Source: JBBQED01 sp038320345 (GTDB lineage: Bacteria; Bacteroidota; Bacteroidia; AKYH767-A; OLB10). From it: a stretch of DNA of 64,000 nucleotides. The first letter of the stretch is position 1; every line of letters begins with the position of its first letter. Below, piece after piece: positions 1 through 9,163 of the stretch. The stretch is from the NCBI GenBank assembly GCA_038320345.1, contig JBBQED010000009.1, forward strand, positions 1 through 64,000, read 5' to 3'. The notes below the pieces were generated by a model. That model was not told the origin of the DNA. It searched no databases and saw only the letters and a list, made by a program, of their open reading frames with translations. The translations under genes and the position numbers were made by a program.

Positions 1-1
1 G

Positions 2-304
2 CCCAACTTCAATTTAGGTGTATTGGAAAATGTAAATTGTGATTCTATATTAGCAGGGGTTCAGGAACCTGAAAAAAAATACGGACTCAGATTATATCCA
101 AACCCCGGTAATGGACTATTTCATTTTGAAGTAACTGAAAAGATAAAAATTCAATCAATAGAAATCATCAATTTAACCGGAGCATTAGTTTTTGTCGGAA
201 AGCATACAGCAATTGATCTTACCAACTTCCCTTCTGGAATATATTTTTATAGGGTTCTTGACCAAAAGCAACATTGGTATTACGGGAAGATCATTAAAGA
301 GTGA
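2..304 (+). CDS. T9SS cargo protein, C-terminal end only (partial)
   Basis: This is the 3' end of a gene that begins left of the window; the frame is open from base 2. The visible residues contain LRLYPNPGNGLFHFEV, the start of a type A T9SS sorting domain, followed by beta-strand-rich sequence with IEIINLTGALVF and FPSGIYFYRV and a terminal basic stretch (KIIKE). Such domains direct export across the outer membrane and are cleaved when cargo is anchored or released. The TTG at 23 could be read as a start, but the open upstream frame and the domain type make an internal position far more likely. The function of the missing N-terminal part cannot be inferred. Confidence 0.85.
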   Translation, partial: PNFNLGVLENVNCDSILAGVQEPEKKYGLRLYPNPGNGLFHFEVTEKIKIQSIEIINLTGALVFVGKHTAIDLTNFPSGIYFYRVLDQKQHWYYGKIIKE

Positions 305-483
305 AGCCGTATCAATTTTATCTCACCGTAGCATAACATTCTAAGATGCGTCTGCTACTTATGAAGCATAGTTCGTTCGCTCTATGACGAATAAGGATGC
401 TGTTAAGTTTGTCTCCCAAAAAAAAGTATCGATATATTTTATTTTTTGTCTTGTTCAATGATTGACCGTGCGTTGGTCGCGCA

Positions 484-888
484 TCAAAATCCGATATACA
501 AAAAATGCAGTCCTAGCAAGCTTACTACAAAATAGGGAACAAGAGATGCGGCACCGGTATAATCTTTAGTCATTCGTTGTCCGAAGATCAGCATCAACAT
601 CGCCAGGCAACTTGACCAAGCCCCATATAAAGCAAAATCTACTTTTCCAGTGATGAGGAGGTTGATCGTTCCCGCCAGACAGAGTAATCCAGAAAGTGAT
701 TCGGTAAGCGTTAGAACCAGAAAAAGCACACTTACATAATGATGCAACATGCTTCTGGTAAATTTTTGTTGGACCCAACCTAGTTCTCGCTTATAGTTCA
801 ATAACTTATCGATTCCAGATTGCAAGAAAACGATAGCTAAGAATCCAATACAGAAGATACCAGGCCAGTGTGGGTCGATCATTGTCAT
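484..888 (-). CDS. DoxX-like small integral membrane protein
   Basis: A 134-residue protein with about four hydrophobic segments (roughly residues 10-25, 45-68, 73-100 and 112-133). The first helix carries FLQSGIDKLLNY, resembling the FxxSGxxKL signature of DoxX-type four-helix membrane proteins. DoxX relatives are linked to quinone or thiol redox functions, but the substrate here is unknown. It lies 57 bp downstream of the DUF1501 gene on the same strand and may be its distal operon member. Start could be M1 or M3. The family assignment rests on topology and one motif. Confidence 0.6.
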   Translation of the reverse strand: MTMIDPHWPGIFCIGFLAIVFLQSGIDKLLNYKRELGWVQQKFTRSMLHHYVSVLFLVLTLTESLSGLLCLAGTINLLITGKVDFALYGAWSSCLAMLMLIFGQRMTKDYTGAASLVPYFVVSLLGLHFLYIGF

Positions 889-945
889 AATACAACAAGT
901 TTAATTCTAAGCGCAAGTATAATGAAATCCAAACAAGAAAATAAG

Positions 946-2148
946 CTAACACCAAGGCATAATAGCAAACTTTTCACCAAGTATTTCAACAGGGTCTGCG
1001 TCCAGCCATTTCTCCAGTAACGTTGCATAAACTTGTCTAAAATCAATACTAAACTGAAGATCACCCTGATCAAGCTGAGTAAGGTCAGGGATAGAGTTAT
1101 ATACCCCGGGTTTCTTCAATGCTCCTCCTGCAATAAATAAACAATTTGCCTTTCCATGATCGGTTCCGCCACTGGCATTCTGCTCCACTCTTCGCCCGAA
1201 TTCAGAAAAAGTCATGACCATCACATCATTCCAGCGATCGTTCTTTTTCAAATCGGCAACAAATGATCCTATCGCATCATTATAAATACCTAACACTCTT
1301 GATTGGTTATTATTTTGGTTGATATGAGTATCGAATCCACTCAATGAAATATAATAAATTCGAGTCGAAGATCCAGCAATAATCAACTCTGCAATAGTTT
1401 TTAAATCTTTGCCAAAGCCTGTATTGGGATACATCTCCTGAGTCTTATAAATTCTGCTTTGCTGATAGAGATAGTCAGCAGACTGAGCAGTTTCTCGCAA
1501 TGTTTTATAGAGATATTCCACATTATTATGTTCCTCAACATGCGTATCTTTTGAATCTGACAGTGAACGGAAAAGTTTTTCAGAAGTATTTTTATACAAA
1601 CGCAAAGGATCTTTAACAGCAAGTCCATTCATCAATTCGCCTTTCATGGCAAGGCTCAAAGTATCATCAACTTCAATGGCCTGATAGGGCTGTTTACAAT
1701 CCTTACATTCGGCATCCAGATAACGTCCAATCCAACCAGAATTCAGATATTGATCGGAGCCTGCGGCGGTTTGCCAAATATCCATCGAACGGAAATGTGA
1801 ACGGTCGGGGTTCGGATAGCCGATACCATTAAGTATTGTTAATCCTGAATCCTCATACAATTTTTGTAAAGCAGTAAGAGAAGGATGAAGAGCGTATTCA
1901 TCAGTGATCTTAAGACTTTCAGAAGCTGGAATAGCAATTCGCGGTCGTGCTTTGTAATACTCATCATTGCGATAAGGAATCAAGGTATTTAATCCATCGT
2001 TTCCTCCCGACCATTGTACCACCACCAAAATTTTCTGATTGGACGCAGACCTTAAAAATGGTGATGCTGAAGTTTTCTTCAGAAATGATGGAATAAGCAA
2101 TGATGCCGAAGCTAATGCCGAATATGAAATAAATTTTCTTCTATCCAT
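946..2148 (-). CDS. DUF1501 family protein with Tat-like signal
   Basis: A 400-residue protein starting MDRRKFISYSALASAS, a twin-arginine-like signal (RR at residues 3-4) with a hydrophobic stretch after it, so export as a folded protein is likely. The core shows DUF1501 hallmarks: VVVQWSGGNDGLNTLIP near residue 43, PNPDRSHFRSMDIWQTA near 112, a GFDTHINQ segment, MTFSEFGRRVEQN and GGTDHGKAN. DUF1501 belongs to the alkaline-phosphatase/sulfatase-like superfamily but no substrate is established. It follows the DUF1800 gene with a 10-bp gap, a pairing seen across many bacteria, which implies joint function, possibly at the cell surface. Confidence 0.9.
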   Translation of the reverse strand: MDRRKFISYSALASASLLIPSFLKKTSASPFLRSASNQKILVVVQWSGGNDGLNTLIPYRNDEYYKARPRIAIPASESLKITDEYALHPSLTALQKLYEDSGLTILNGIGYPNPDRSHFRSMDIWQTAAGSDQYLNSGWIGRYLDAECKDCKQPYQAIEVDDTLSLAMKGELMNGLAVKDPLRLYKNTSEKLFRSLSDSKDTHVEEHNNVEYLYKTLRETAQSADYLYQQSRIYKTQEMYPNTGFGKDLKTIAELIIAGSSTRIYYISLSGFDTHINQNNNQSRVLGIYNDAIGSFVADLKKNDRWNDVMVMTFSEFGRRVEQNASGGTDHGKANCLFIAGGALKKPGVYNSIPDLTQLDQGDLQFSIDFRQVYATLLEKWLDADPVEILGEKFAIMPWC

Positions 2149-2158
2149 TATTTTATTC

Positions 2159-3571
2159 TTAACAAAGTTGATATTCGGGCAAGCTCATCAAATACAATAT
2201 TGTTGAACGAATTAAAGTGTCATGATTAGTTCGATTAAAAAATTGATCGGCAAATGCAAGCGGTGGTCCTCCATCCACAGTTGCCAGTAACAAAAACTGT
2301 AACTGCGGAAATAAATCCCCGTCAGGGGTTGTACCAAATTTATTTAGAACCGTACTCCAATTTGCTTCACAACGAGATCGTCCCACTGTACCACTTCCAG
2401 AAGCCAATGCATTATTGATATCACCCTCATCTTTTGGATGAATATCTTCCACTACATCTGCCAACATTACAGAGGGCAATTTAAGTCGGAAGGCAAGCGA
2501 CGAACTATCGATCCAATTTCTCCCACCGGGCCATCCAGCAACATTTGGAGGATTGAACAAAACCTGACCAAGAATCCGTTGGAAACCGAGAGTCACCGTA
2601 TCCGATGCAAACTGAACTTTAAAATCACGCATCAGTGGAACCATAAGTTCAACAGGAGATTTAATAAGGCAACCGATGTTCTTTGCATCATACATCCAAT
2701 CGGCAAGAAACAGATAAGAAAATGTTTTAGTTAGATCATATTTATTTTCATAAAGCACTTGACCTAATTCTTTAATTCGGATTGGATCAGGCTGATCATT
2801 CACAAATGCTTTATACATTTTAGCAGCAATAAACTGAGCACATTCAGGACGATCAGTGATGATATTCAAAACCTCTTCGCCATTGAAATTTCCAGTTTTT
2901 CCAAAAATCGTCTTACTATCGTTATCGTGAATCCGCTCTCTAAATGTAAACACTCCATTATCATCAAATCCCCAACCTGTGAAAGCACGAGCAGCCTCTT
3001 TAATATCTTTCTCAGAATAATTTCCTCGTCCCAAAGTAAACAGTTCCATCACTTCACGAGCGAAATTCTCATTGGGTTTAAACTTACGATTCTGCTGATT
3101 ATTGAGAAATTGAAGCATCGCCGCACTTTTTGAAACTACTTTCAGCAGCTCCTTAAAATTTCCCAATGCATTTTCCCGAATACTATTATTCAGTTCCTGG
3201 GTATAATATGGATTACCATTGCGACAGGAAAAATGATTCGCCCAGAAAAGCGTAATTTTTTCTCTCAAAGACTGATCTCCAGAAGCAATTTTGGTAATCC
3301 AAAGATGATTTAGTTCCTTGAGTAAAATGGGAGCAGACTTTCTCAGTGCCTTTTTATCCTCCGGTGTCATCGTCTTCAGCTCCTCCCTTTTCATAGGATT
3401 AGCGTCAAGTAGTTTGATCGGAACTATTACAGCAGAATCCTTAAAAAGTATTTCTAGGCTCTTTTCCAAAGATGGAAACTTCCCTTTAGCATCCGTAGCG
3501 AGAGGGAGTCCGAAAGCTGCGCGATTGTATAAATGTCTGGTTTTGATGCCTGATAGATCCATTGAAATCAT
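2159..3571 (-). CDS. DUF1800 family protein
   Basis: A 470-residue protein with typical DUF1800 motifs: HLYNRAAFGL near the N terminus, ITLFWANHFSC near residue 107, NENFAREVMELFTLG near 167-181 followed by YSEKDIKEAARAFTGW, and NPPNVAGWPGGRNWI late in the protein. Biochemical function is unknown. The translational start is M1 or M4, both close to the conserved region, and no signal peptide is obvious, unlike its DUF1501 partner, whose start lies 10 bp after this stop. The two are almost certainly co-transcribed leftward. Confidence 0.9.
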   Translation of the reverse strand: MISMDLSGIKTRHLYNRAAFGLPLATDAKGKFPSLEKSLEILFKDSAVIVPIKLLDANPMKREELKTMTPEDKKALRKSAPILLKELNHLWITKIASGDQSLREKITLFWANHFSCRNGNPYYTQELNNSIRENALGNFKELLKVVSKSAAMLQFLNNQQNRKFKPNENFAREVMELFTLGRGNYSEKDIKEAARAFTGWGFDDNGVFTFRERIHDNDSKTIFGKTGNFNGEEVLNIITDRPECAQFIAAKMYKAFVNDQPDPIRIKELGQVLYENKYDLTKTFSYLFLADWMYDAKNIGCLIKSPVELMVPLMRDFKVQFASDTVTLGFQRILGQVLFNPPNVAGWPGGRNWIDSSSLAFRLKLPSVMLADVVEDIHPKDEGDINNALASGSGTVGRSRCEANWSTVLNKFGTTPDGDLFPQLQFLLLATVDGGPPLAFADQFFNRTNHDTLIRSTILYLMSLPEYQLC

Positions 3572-3718
3572 GGTCGGTTGGAGTTCATTAAGATAAGAAG
3601 GTTTAAATAAATTATGGATGAGGAAACAAAATCTTTATAAAAAAGAAAAGTAATAGTCACACCTCGGAGCAATTTTAATCCAAAATAATTTCTATTTTTA
3701 AGCATTAAATAAAAAACT

Positions 3719-4705
3719 ATGAACACCAAGCAGCTGAACCTGCTTAATATAGGGTTGATGATTATTTCAGCTATCGTCGCCTTTATTATTCCATTCGAAC
3801 TCTTCTTGTTTGTGTATGCCGTTTTAGGGCCATTGCATTATCTCACAGAAATTTCTTGGCTCCATAAAAGAAATTATTTTGTAAAAGGGAAATATGATTA
3901 TTTATGGCTTATCATGATCGGACTTTTTGGAACATTGGCCTACTTCGGGGTTCCTGAATTCAAAAAGTGGGGAAATATTGCACCTTATATTGCCTTGATG
4001 AGTGCTTTAGTTTTCTTCGTTGTAAAAGATTGGTACTTGAAATTGGTAGGGATCATGTTGGTTTTTATTACTGCCGCTATGTTTAACGAGAATACTTTTT
4101 ACTTTTTATTTTTTCTAATTTTCCTTCCTACTATCATTCATGTATTTGTATTTACGGGTTCGTTTATGTTGCATGGAGCCATTAAATCAAAGAGCGTAAC
4201 AGGATTTATATCGGTATTGATTTTTGTCTTATGCGCTGTGAGTTTCTTTATTTTTTCTCCTGAATTCACAAACTATGTAGTTGGTGATTATGTTTTAAAA
4301 GCCTACAAAGATTTCTCATTACTTAACAGAGAATTGATCAATCTTTTTGGAATGGACGATTTGAAATCCTTTGACCAACGAACCGTACAGACGATTTTTA
4401 GCAGTGAAACAGGACTTAAGGTAATGAGATTTATCGCATTTGCCTACACCTATCATTATTTAAATTGGTTCAGTAAAACATCCATCATCAAATGGCATCA
4501 GGTAGAAAAGAAATATCTTATTGCCACATTAAGCCTCTGGATAATTTCAGTAGCCGTATACCTCAAGGATTATCAATCCGGACTAAAACTACTTTTCTTT
4601 TTAAGTTTCCTACATGTGGTTTTAGAATTTCCTTTAAATTGGAAAACATTTATCGACCTTGGACAGGAAGCTAAAAATATTCGATTAACAAAAGCCAAAG
4701 CTTAA
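3719..4705 (+). CDS. Polytopic membrane protein of unknown function
   Basis: A 328-residue, very hydrophobic protein with about eight or nine predicted membrane helices. Histidines recur at helix ends: GPLHYLTEISWLHKRNYF near residue 38, PTIIHVFVFTGSFMLHG near 137, YHYLNWFSKTSIIKWH near 245 and LHVVLEFPLNW near the C terminus. The pattern is reminiscent of membrane enzymes that bind metal through histidines, such as Brp/Blh carotene dioxygenases, but the similarity is too weak for an assignment. It is a single gene, divergent from the DUF1800 gene and convergent with the L,D-transpeptidase, whose stop lies 19 bp away. Confidence 0.7.
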   Translation: MNTKQLNLLNIGLMIISAIVAFIIPFELFLFVYAVLGPLHYLTEISWLHKRNYFVKGKYDYLWLIMIGLFGTLAYFGVPEFKKWGNIAPYIALMSALVFFVVKDWYLKLVGIMLVFITAAMFNENTFYFLFFLIFLPTIIHVFVFTGSFMLHGAIKSKSVTGFISVLIFVLCAVSFFIFSPEFTNYVVGDYVLKAYKDFSLLNRELINLFGMDDLKSFDQRTVQTIFSSETGLKVMRFIAFAYTYHYLNWFSKTSIIKWHQVEKKYLIATLSLWIISVAVYLKDYQSGLKLLFFLSFLHVVLEFPLNWKTFIDLGQEAKNIRLTKAKA

Positions 4706-4723
4706 TTGATGTTAAAGTTGATG

Positions 4724-6421
4724 CTAAAGTGCACTAGTAACATTTGCTGGCGCGAACAAAAACTCACCTAGTCTTTTATCATGTCCATAAATATCTTTTC
4801 TGAAATTTAATTGCCCATCTGCATCCACCCAACAAGTAAAATAGGCGATAAACACCGGTAATTTCTTCTTTAACTTCACGAATTTCTCTGATCCACTTTT
4901 CATAGCCGCTGTAATTTTAGAGGTATTCCAAATACTATCATTGCGAAGTAGATATTCTGCAAATTTCGCAGGCTCACTTAGGCGGATACAACCATGACTG
5001 AAACTACGATCGGTTTTATCAAAAAGATGTCGCGCCGGAGAATCATGTAAATAAATGCTATAGCTATTCGGGAATAAAAATTTAACTAATCCCAGTGAAT
5101 TTGCTGGTCCCGGTTTCTGTCGAATGATGTAAGGAAGATTGTAGCCTGTAAATTTTGACCATTTTACAGATTGAGGATTTATAGGTGAACTTGGATCAGC
5201 AGGACGAATAGCTTCCATTTGATGAGCGGCAAGGTAACCAGGATTTTTACGAAGTGCTGGAAGAATTTCCTTTTCAATAATACTTGCAGGTACATTCCAG
5301 TAAGGACTAAATACAATTGTACTCAGCATTCCATTGAAAATTACGGTTTGAGTAGCTTCCGTTCCCACAACAACATTCATGCTCCACACATCCTTTCCAT
5401 TTTCGAAAACATGCATTTTAAATTCTGGAATGTTGATTGCGATATAATCAGAAGCTTTTCCGGATGGAACCCATCGGCACCTCTCCATATTAATCATGAT
5501 TTGCTTAATTCTTTCCTCGAGATTAACATTGAGTTCTTTCAATACTGTTGCATTCAATTTTCCAGACATCGTCAAACCAAATCTTCTTTGAAAATTTATC
5601 AAGGCTGACTCCAAAGAATCTGTAAATAAAAGAGAAGAATCCTGTTCTTTGAAATCGTTCAAATAGCGCAGACGTAATTTCACCAATGCGATACAAGAAT
5701 CTGTACTTCCTTTAACGAGCTCTTTCTGACGACAGATTATCGTATCCCATTTTGTATTTTTTTCGAGGTCACGATGGAACCGAAGTTGATTCTTTAGAAA
5801 ACCATATTGCTCATAAACGGGTTCATGTTGAAAGAAATCTCCGGCGTTCATCAGCATAGAGTCCAGCAATTGTACGTCATCAATTGGTTTACGCTGAATA
5901 AACCATTCAAAATCGCGAAGATCTCTAGAAGCTACGCCACCCCAAACACGATTAGCGTAACGAAAAAAACTTAAAGTCAAACGAAATTCTAAATCTGCAA
6001 GTGTTTCATCCTTATTGTTAGCCAGCATTTCCTTCACTGGAATTCCGTTTGCAAGTTGTTGGAAAGCTTCAACAGGAATGAGGGTATCCGCAGGTAATCC
6101 TTCATCAGCAAGATGCAAGAGTTGATTGATAAAACTCCCTGCTTGTTCATTGATACCTTCATCATTCAACCAAGCATATTGCATTGATCTTCGCAGATAA
6201 AATGTCCGCAGTTTAACGGAATCCATAAGGTATTCTGGATGTCGCTTAAAAAAGACACTAAAGTCATTAGAATCCAACATTAACGCGCTTACACTCATTG
6301 GAACAATCACAGTAGTATCTCTTTCAAGGACTAATGAATCATCCACTTTCTTGTGCTTTGTACCACAAGAAATAAATATTAAGGATAGAAAAAATAATGA
6401 AATGTAATTTCGAGTCAACAT
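4724..6421 (-). CDS. L,D-transpeptidase lipoprotein, YcbB/LdtD-like
   Basis: A 565-residue protein beginning with a lipoprotein signal (hydrophobic stretch ending IFISC, Cys19), so it is probably anchored in a periplasm-facing membrane. The middle has a peptidoglycan-binding-like segment (LINFQRRFGLTMSGKLN, near residues 270-286). The C-terminal part is a YkuD catalytic domain with the upstream histidine in IYLHDSP and the nucleophile motif FSHGCIRL (Cys478). The length and the extra domain between motifs match the large YcbB-type enzymes, which form 3-3 cross-links between meso-diaminopimelate residues in peptidoglycan. It is monocistronic, downstream of a strong terminator. Confidence 0.92.
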   Translation of the reverse strand: MLTRNYISLFFLSLIFISCGTKHKKVDDSLVLERDTTVIVPMSVSALMLDSNDFSVFFKRHPEYLMDSVKLRTFYLRRSMQYAWLNDEGINEQAGSFINQLLHLADEGLPADTLIPVEAFQQLANGIPVKEMLANNKDETLADLEFRLTLSFFRYANRVWGGVASRDLRDFEWFIQRKPIDDVQLLDSMLMNAGDFFQHEPVYEQYGFLKNQLRFHRDLEKNTKWDTIICRQKELVKGSTDSCIALVKLRLRYLNDFKEQDSSLLFTDSLESALINFQRRFGLTMSGKLNATVLKELNVNLEERIKQIMINMERCRWVPSGKASDYIAINIPEFKMHVFENGKDVWSMNVVVGTEATQTVIFNGMLSTIVFSPYWNVPASIIEKEILPALRKNPGYLAAHQMEAIRPADPSSPINPQSVKWSKFTGYNLPYIIRQKPGPANSLGLVKFLFPNSYSIYLHDSPARHLFDKTDRSFSHGCIRLSEPAKFAEYLLRNDSIWNTSKITAAMKSGSEKFVKLKKKLPVFIAYFTCWVDADGQLNFRKDIYGHDKRLGEFLFAPANVTSAL

Positions 6422-6450
6422 GTTCAGATGAAATTTGCTATAAAAATAAA

Positions 6451-6481
6451 GAATGCGCAGAATAAATCATTCTGCGCATTC
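6451..6481 (-). terminator. Intrinsic terminator after the DUF2267 gene
   Basis: A perfect 13-bp inverted repeat (GAATGCGCAGAAT at 6451-6463, complement at 6469-6481) with a 5-nt loop. Read on the minus strand it is followed by a U-rich tract (TTTATTTTTATAG). It separates the DUF2267/coiled-coil pair from the L,D-transpeptidase gene. Confidence 0.85.
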
Positions 6482-6500
6482 CTATAAAATTGATGTTGTC

Positions 6501-6953
6501 CTACCTTCTTGATGGAGGAGCATCTTCAATAATAATCCTCAACTCTCCAGGAAGGACACTGATTACATTTTCCATTTCCCCAGCAGAAACATGCCTAGAA
6601 AGCACTCTGAAAACCGCTTTAATGGCATCATCCACTGCCCCATCATAATAAAAATCTTTTAGGGCAGCATAATCATCTTCTTTCATCACTTCAGATCTGA
6701 ATTCTCCGATATGATTGAATTTTCCGGGAGCCATTCTAACTTTCCATCCATCCACATAAATCCCTTTAATGCTCATTGGCAGTTGGCCGATTAATTGAAA
6801 AGATTCTTCAACTGTCATTCTATTACGCAGTGCTCTAAGCACACAACGGAGCATCCGACCAGCTCGATCTGTATCTTGAGTACCCAATTCTTTAGCAATT
6901 TCATCCACGAAAGATTTCCCTCGTTTTGCGTACTCATCAAACTGTATCGGCAT
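6501..6953 (-). CDS. DUF2267 domain protein
   Basis: A 150-residue soluble protein that is one DUF2267 domain: FVDEIAKELG, RAGRMLRCVLRALRNRMTVEES near residues 30-52, LIGQLPMSIKGIYVDGWK near 60-77, and a second half with AIKAVFRVLSRHVSAGEMENV and LPGELR. The family is helical and of unknown function, often found near stress-related genes. It follows the coiled-coil gene with a 32-bp gap on the same strand, so the two are likely co-transcribed, and the terminator at 6451-6481 ends the unit. Confidence 0.85.
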   Translation of the reverse strand: MPIQFDEYAKRGKSFVDEIAKELGTQDTDRAGRMLRCVLRALRNRMTVEESFQLIGQLPMSIKGIYVDGWKVRMAPGKFNHIGEFRSEVMKEDDYAALKDFYYDGAVDDAIKAVFRVLSRHVSAGEMENVISVLPGELRIIIEDAPPSRR

Positions 6954-6985
6954 AAAAGAATGTATTCGTTAGAGATTTAGTTACC

Positions 6986-7366
6986 TCACATCCACTTCGC
7001 TGCGAATGAAATCATTTCTTTCCGCAGATCATTGAAAATCTTCTCGAAAGTTTCTACTTTTTCACGCATAGTAACATGGTCGTCTGATTTACGATGATCA
7101 ACAGCAGTAGGATTAGCATTTATACTTGCTTCAATCTTATTTTCATGTTGTTTGATATCATGACGGATGATATCCATTTGCTCAGCCTGAACTTTTAATT
7201 GATTTTCGAAATGATCAACATAAGAAAGCATCTCTTTATCCGTATTTTTATTTGCGATTTCCGTCAATCGGTCGCGCATAATTTTCACTTCATCCTTGTA
7301 GAAAGAAAGTTTATTCAACCATTCTCTATGCTCCGCATGAAGATCGTACATTAATTTTTGTTCCAT
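6986..7366 (-). CDS. Coiled-coil protein of unknown function
   Basis: A 126-residue, charged, predicted all-helical protein without a signal peptide. Most of its length has heptad-like spacing (HREWLNKLSFYKDEVKIM, VDHFENQLKVQAEQMDIIRH, ETFEKIFNDLRKEM). No catalytic motif is recognised. A -7-like promoter box lies 20 nt upstream of the start, making this the first gene of the unit with the DUF2267 gene. Small proteins of this type sometimes occur in stress operons; that role is inference only. Confidence 0.75.
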   Translation of the reverse strand: MEQKLMYDLHAEHREWLNKLSFYKDEVKIMRDRLTEIANKNTDKEMLSYVDHFENQLKVQAEQMDIIRHDIKQHENKIEASINANPTAVDHRKSDDHVTMREKVETFEKIFNDLRKEMISFAAKWM

Positions 7367-7386
7367 AGTAAGTTTGTTTTAAAGGA

Positions 7387-7394
7387 TCAAATTT
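7387..7394 (-). promoter_or_regulatory. -7 promoter box for the coiled-coil/DUF2267 unit
   Basis: On the minus strand this reads TAAATTTG, an exact match to the Bacteroidota -7 consensus TAnnTTTG, 20 nt before the ATG at 7366. No clear -33 TTTG was found at the expected spacing. Confidence 0.55.
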
Positions 7395-7582
7395 ATTTAA
7401 GTGAGAATTATAATTACATGATTAAAATCTTAGGAATAATGATAATAATCATTAACATTCATTTGCATTTCAAAACTATAAAAAAACTATTACATAGTTT
7501 CTGAAAGTTTAATCGCTTTCTTGACCTCTAGAATGATCGAAGTTAGCTATAAAAATCAACAATCAGAAACCTGAATAATGCC

Positions 7583-7590
7583 TACCTTTG
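7583..7590 (+). promoter_or_regulatory. -7 promoter box for the CCA-adding enzyme gene
   Basis: TACCTTTG matches the Bacteroidota -7 consensus exactly. It lies 19 nt before the TTG start at 7610, a spacing shared with several other genes in the window. It also argues against a start as early as the ATG at 7578, which lies upstream of the box and is in another frame. Confidence 0.6.
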
Positions 7591-7609
7591 CACCCGTAAA
7601 AACTAAGTT

Positions 7610-9031
7610 TTGCTTACTGGAATTCAAATACAATTACCATTGCCGGTCTTTGAGCTGGTGGCCCGCGTATGTCAGGAGGAAAAAACTCCTGTTTATATCA
7701 TCGGAGGGTATGTTCGTGATCTGCTGCTCGAGCGCCCTTGCAAAGATTTGGATTTTGTAGTGATTGGAGATGGAATCCACATTGCCCACTTAGTAGCTAC
7801 CCGTCTAGGGAACAATTGTCACGTTTCTGTTTTTAAGAATTTCGGTACTGCTATGATTCGGTTTGAAGACTTAGAACTTGAATTTGTTGGAGCCCGACGT
7901 GAGTCATACCGTTCCGATTCTAGAAAGCCAGAAGTTGAATCCGGAACCCTAGAAGACGATCAAAATAGAAGAGATTTTACAATCAACGCATTGGCTATCA
8001 GCCTGAATAAAGAAAATTACGGAGAATTACTTGATCCCTTCCAAGGATTAGAGGATCTGAAAAATAAATTAATCAAAACTCCTTTAGAACCTGAATTGAC
8101 GTATGCTGATGATCCCTTGCGGATGATGAGAGCTATTCGTTTTGCTACTCAACTTGGATTTAACATTGAGGATGCCTCATTTGAAGCCCTGAAATCTCAA
8201 CGAGAGCGCATTAGAATTATTAGCATGGAAAGAGTGAGTGAAGAATTAAATAAAATCTTACTCTCACCTAAACCTTCCATTGGCTTTAAATTGCTTTTTG
8301 ACACTGGAATATTGAAAATAATTTTTCCTCAGATGGTGGAGTTGTATGGAGTCACTATCATTAACGGCAAAGGACATAAAGACAACTTCTATCATACCTT
8401 AGAAGTGATCGATAATGTTTGCTTAACTTCCGATAATCTTTGGTTACGATGGGCTGCGTTGTTGCATGATATTGCAAAGCCACCCACGAAAAGATTTGAA
8501 GAAGGACATGGATGGACATTTCATGGACACGAGGATAAAGGTGCGAGAATGATTCCTGAGATATTCAGACAGTTGAAACTTCCGCTGAATGAAAAAATGA
8601 AATATGTGCAGAAATTGGTACTCTTACATTTGCGACCGATAGTACTTGCAAAGAGTGAAGTAACAGCTTCCGCTGTACGACGTTTATTGTTTGAAGCGGG
8701 AGAAGATATCGACGATCTCATGAAACTTTGTTATGCAGATGTCACCACTAAAAATGAATTTAAGAAGAAAAAATATCAGGCTAATTTTCAATTGGTCAGA
8801 GAAAAATTAGTGGAAGTTGAAGAAAGTGATAACATTAGAAATTGGCAACCACCGGTAAGCGGAGAAATTATTATGTCGACGTTTGCATTGAAGCCCGGCC
8901 GTGAAGTTGGTGTGATAAAAAATGCAATCCGTGAAGCGATAATGGATGGAAAAATCAGCAATGATTATGATTCAGCCTTTCAATTTATGCTAGATATCGC
9001 TAAAAGTATGGGTTTGGAACCTGCTAATTAA
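7610..9031 (+). CDS. CCA-adding tRNA nucleotidyltransferase with HD domain
   Basis: A 473-residue class II nucleotidyltransferase that adds or repairs the CCA end of tRNA. The N-terminal head has YIIGGYVRDLLLERPCKDLDF (residues about 28-49; GG and DxD metal-binding signature), then RRDFTINALAI near 118 and DDPLRMMRAIRFATQLGF near 155, the NTP-selection region. An HD phosphohydrolase domain follows (LLHDIAKPPTKRFEEG, GHEDKGA), common in bacterial CCA enzymes of this length. The start is TTG at 7610; conserved sequence begins about 12 residues later and no better in-frame ATG exists. A -7 box lies just upstream. Confidence 0.93.
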   Translation: MLTGIQIQLPLPVFELVARVCQEEKTPVYIIGGYVRDLLLERPCKDLDFVVIGDGIHIAHLVATRLGNNCHVSVFKNFGTAMIRFEDLELEFVGARRESYRSDSRKPEVESGTLEDDQNRRDFTINALAISLNKENYGELLDPFQGLEDLKNKLIKTPLEPELTYADDPLRMMRAIRFATQLGFNIEDASFEALKSQRERIRIISMERVSEELNKILLSPKPSIGFKLLFDTGILKIIFPQMVELYGVTIINGKGHKDNFYHTLEVIDNVCLTSDNLWLRWAALLHDIAKPPTKRFEEGHGWTFHGHEDKGARMIPEIFRQLKLPLNEKMKYVQKLVLLHLRPIVLAKSEVTASAVRRLLFEAGEDIDDLMKLCYADVTTKNEFKKKKYQANFQLVREKLVEVEESDNIRNWQPPVSGEIIMSTFALKPGREVGVIKNAIREAIMDGKISNDYDSAFQFMLDIAKSMGLEPAN

Positions 9032-9113
9032 GGATTTTAAGTGACTAAACCTTAATGCTTACTGCTGAATTACAGTAGATTTAAACGGGAATAGGTGCTA
9101 ACTTTAAAAAACT

Positions 9114-9144
9114 TTTGGTGGTTTGAATACGCCTTGTACCTTTG
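9114..9144 (+). promoter_or_regulatory. Complete Bacteroidota promoter for the pRiA4b-type gene
   Basis: A -33 element TTTG (9114-9117) and a -7 element TACCTTTG (9137-9144) are separated by 19 nt, matching the Bacteroidota primary sigma consensus. The ATG at 9164 is 19 nt after the -7 box. Confidence 0.75.
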
Positions 9145-9163
9145 CTAAATATAACCTGAACAA

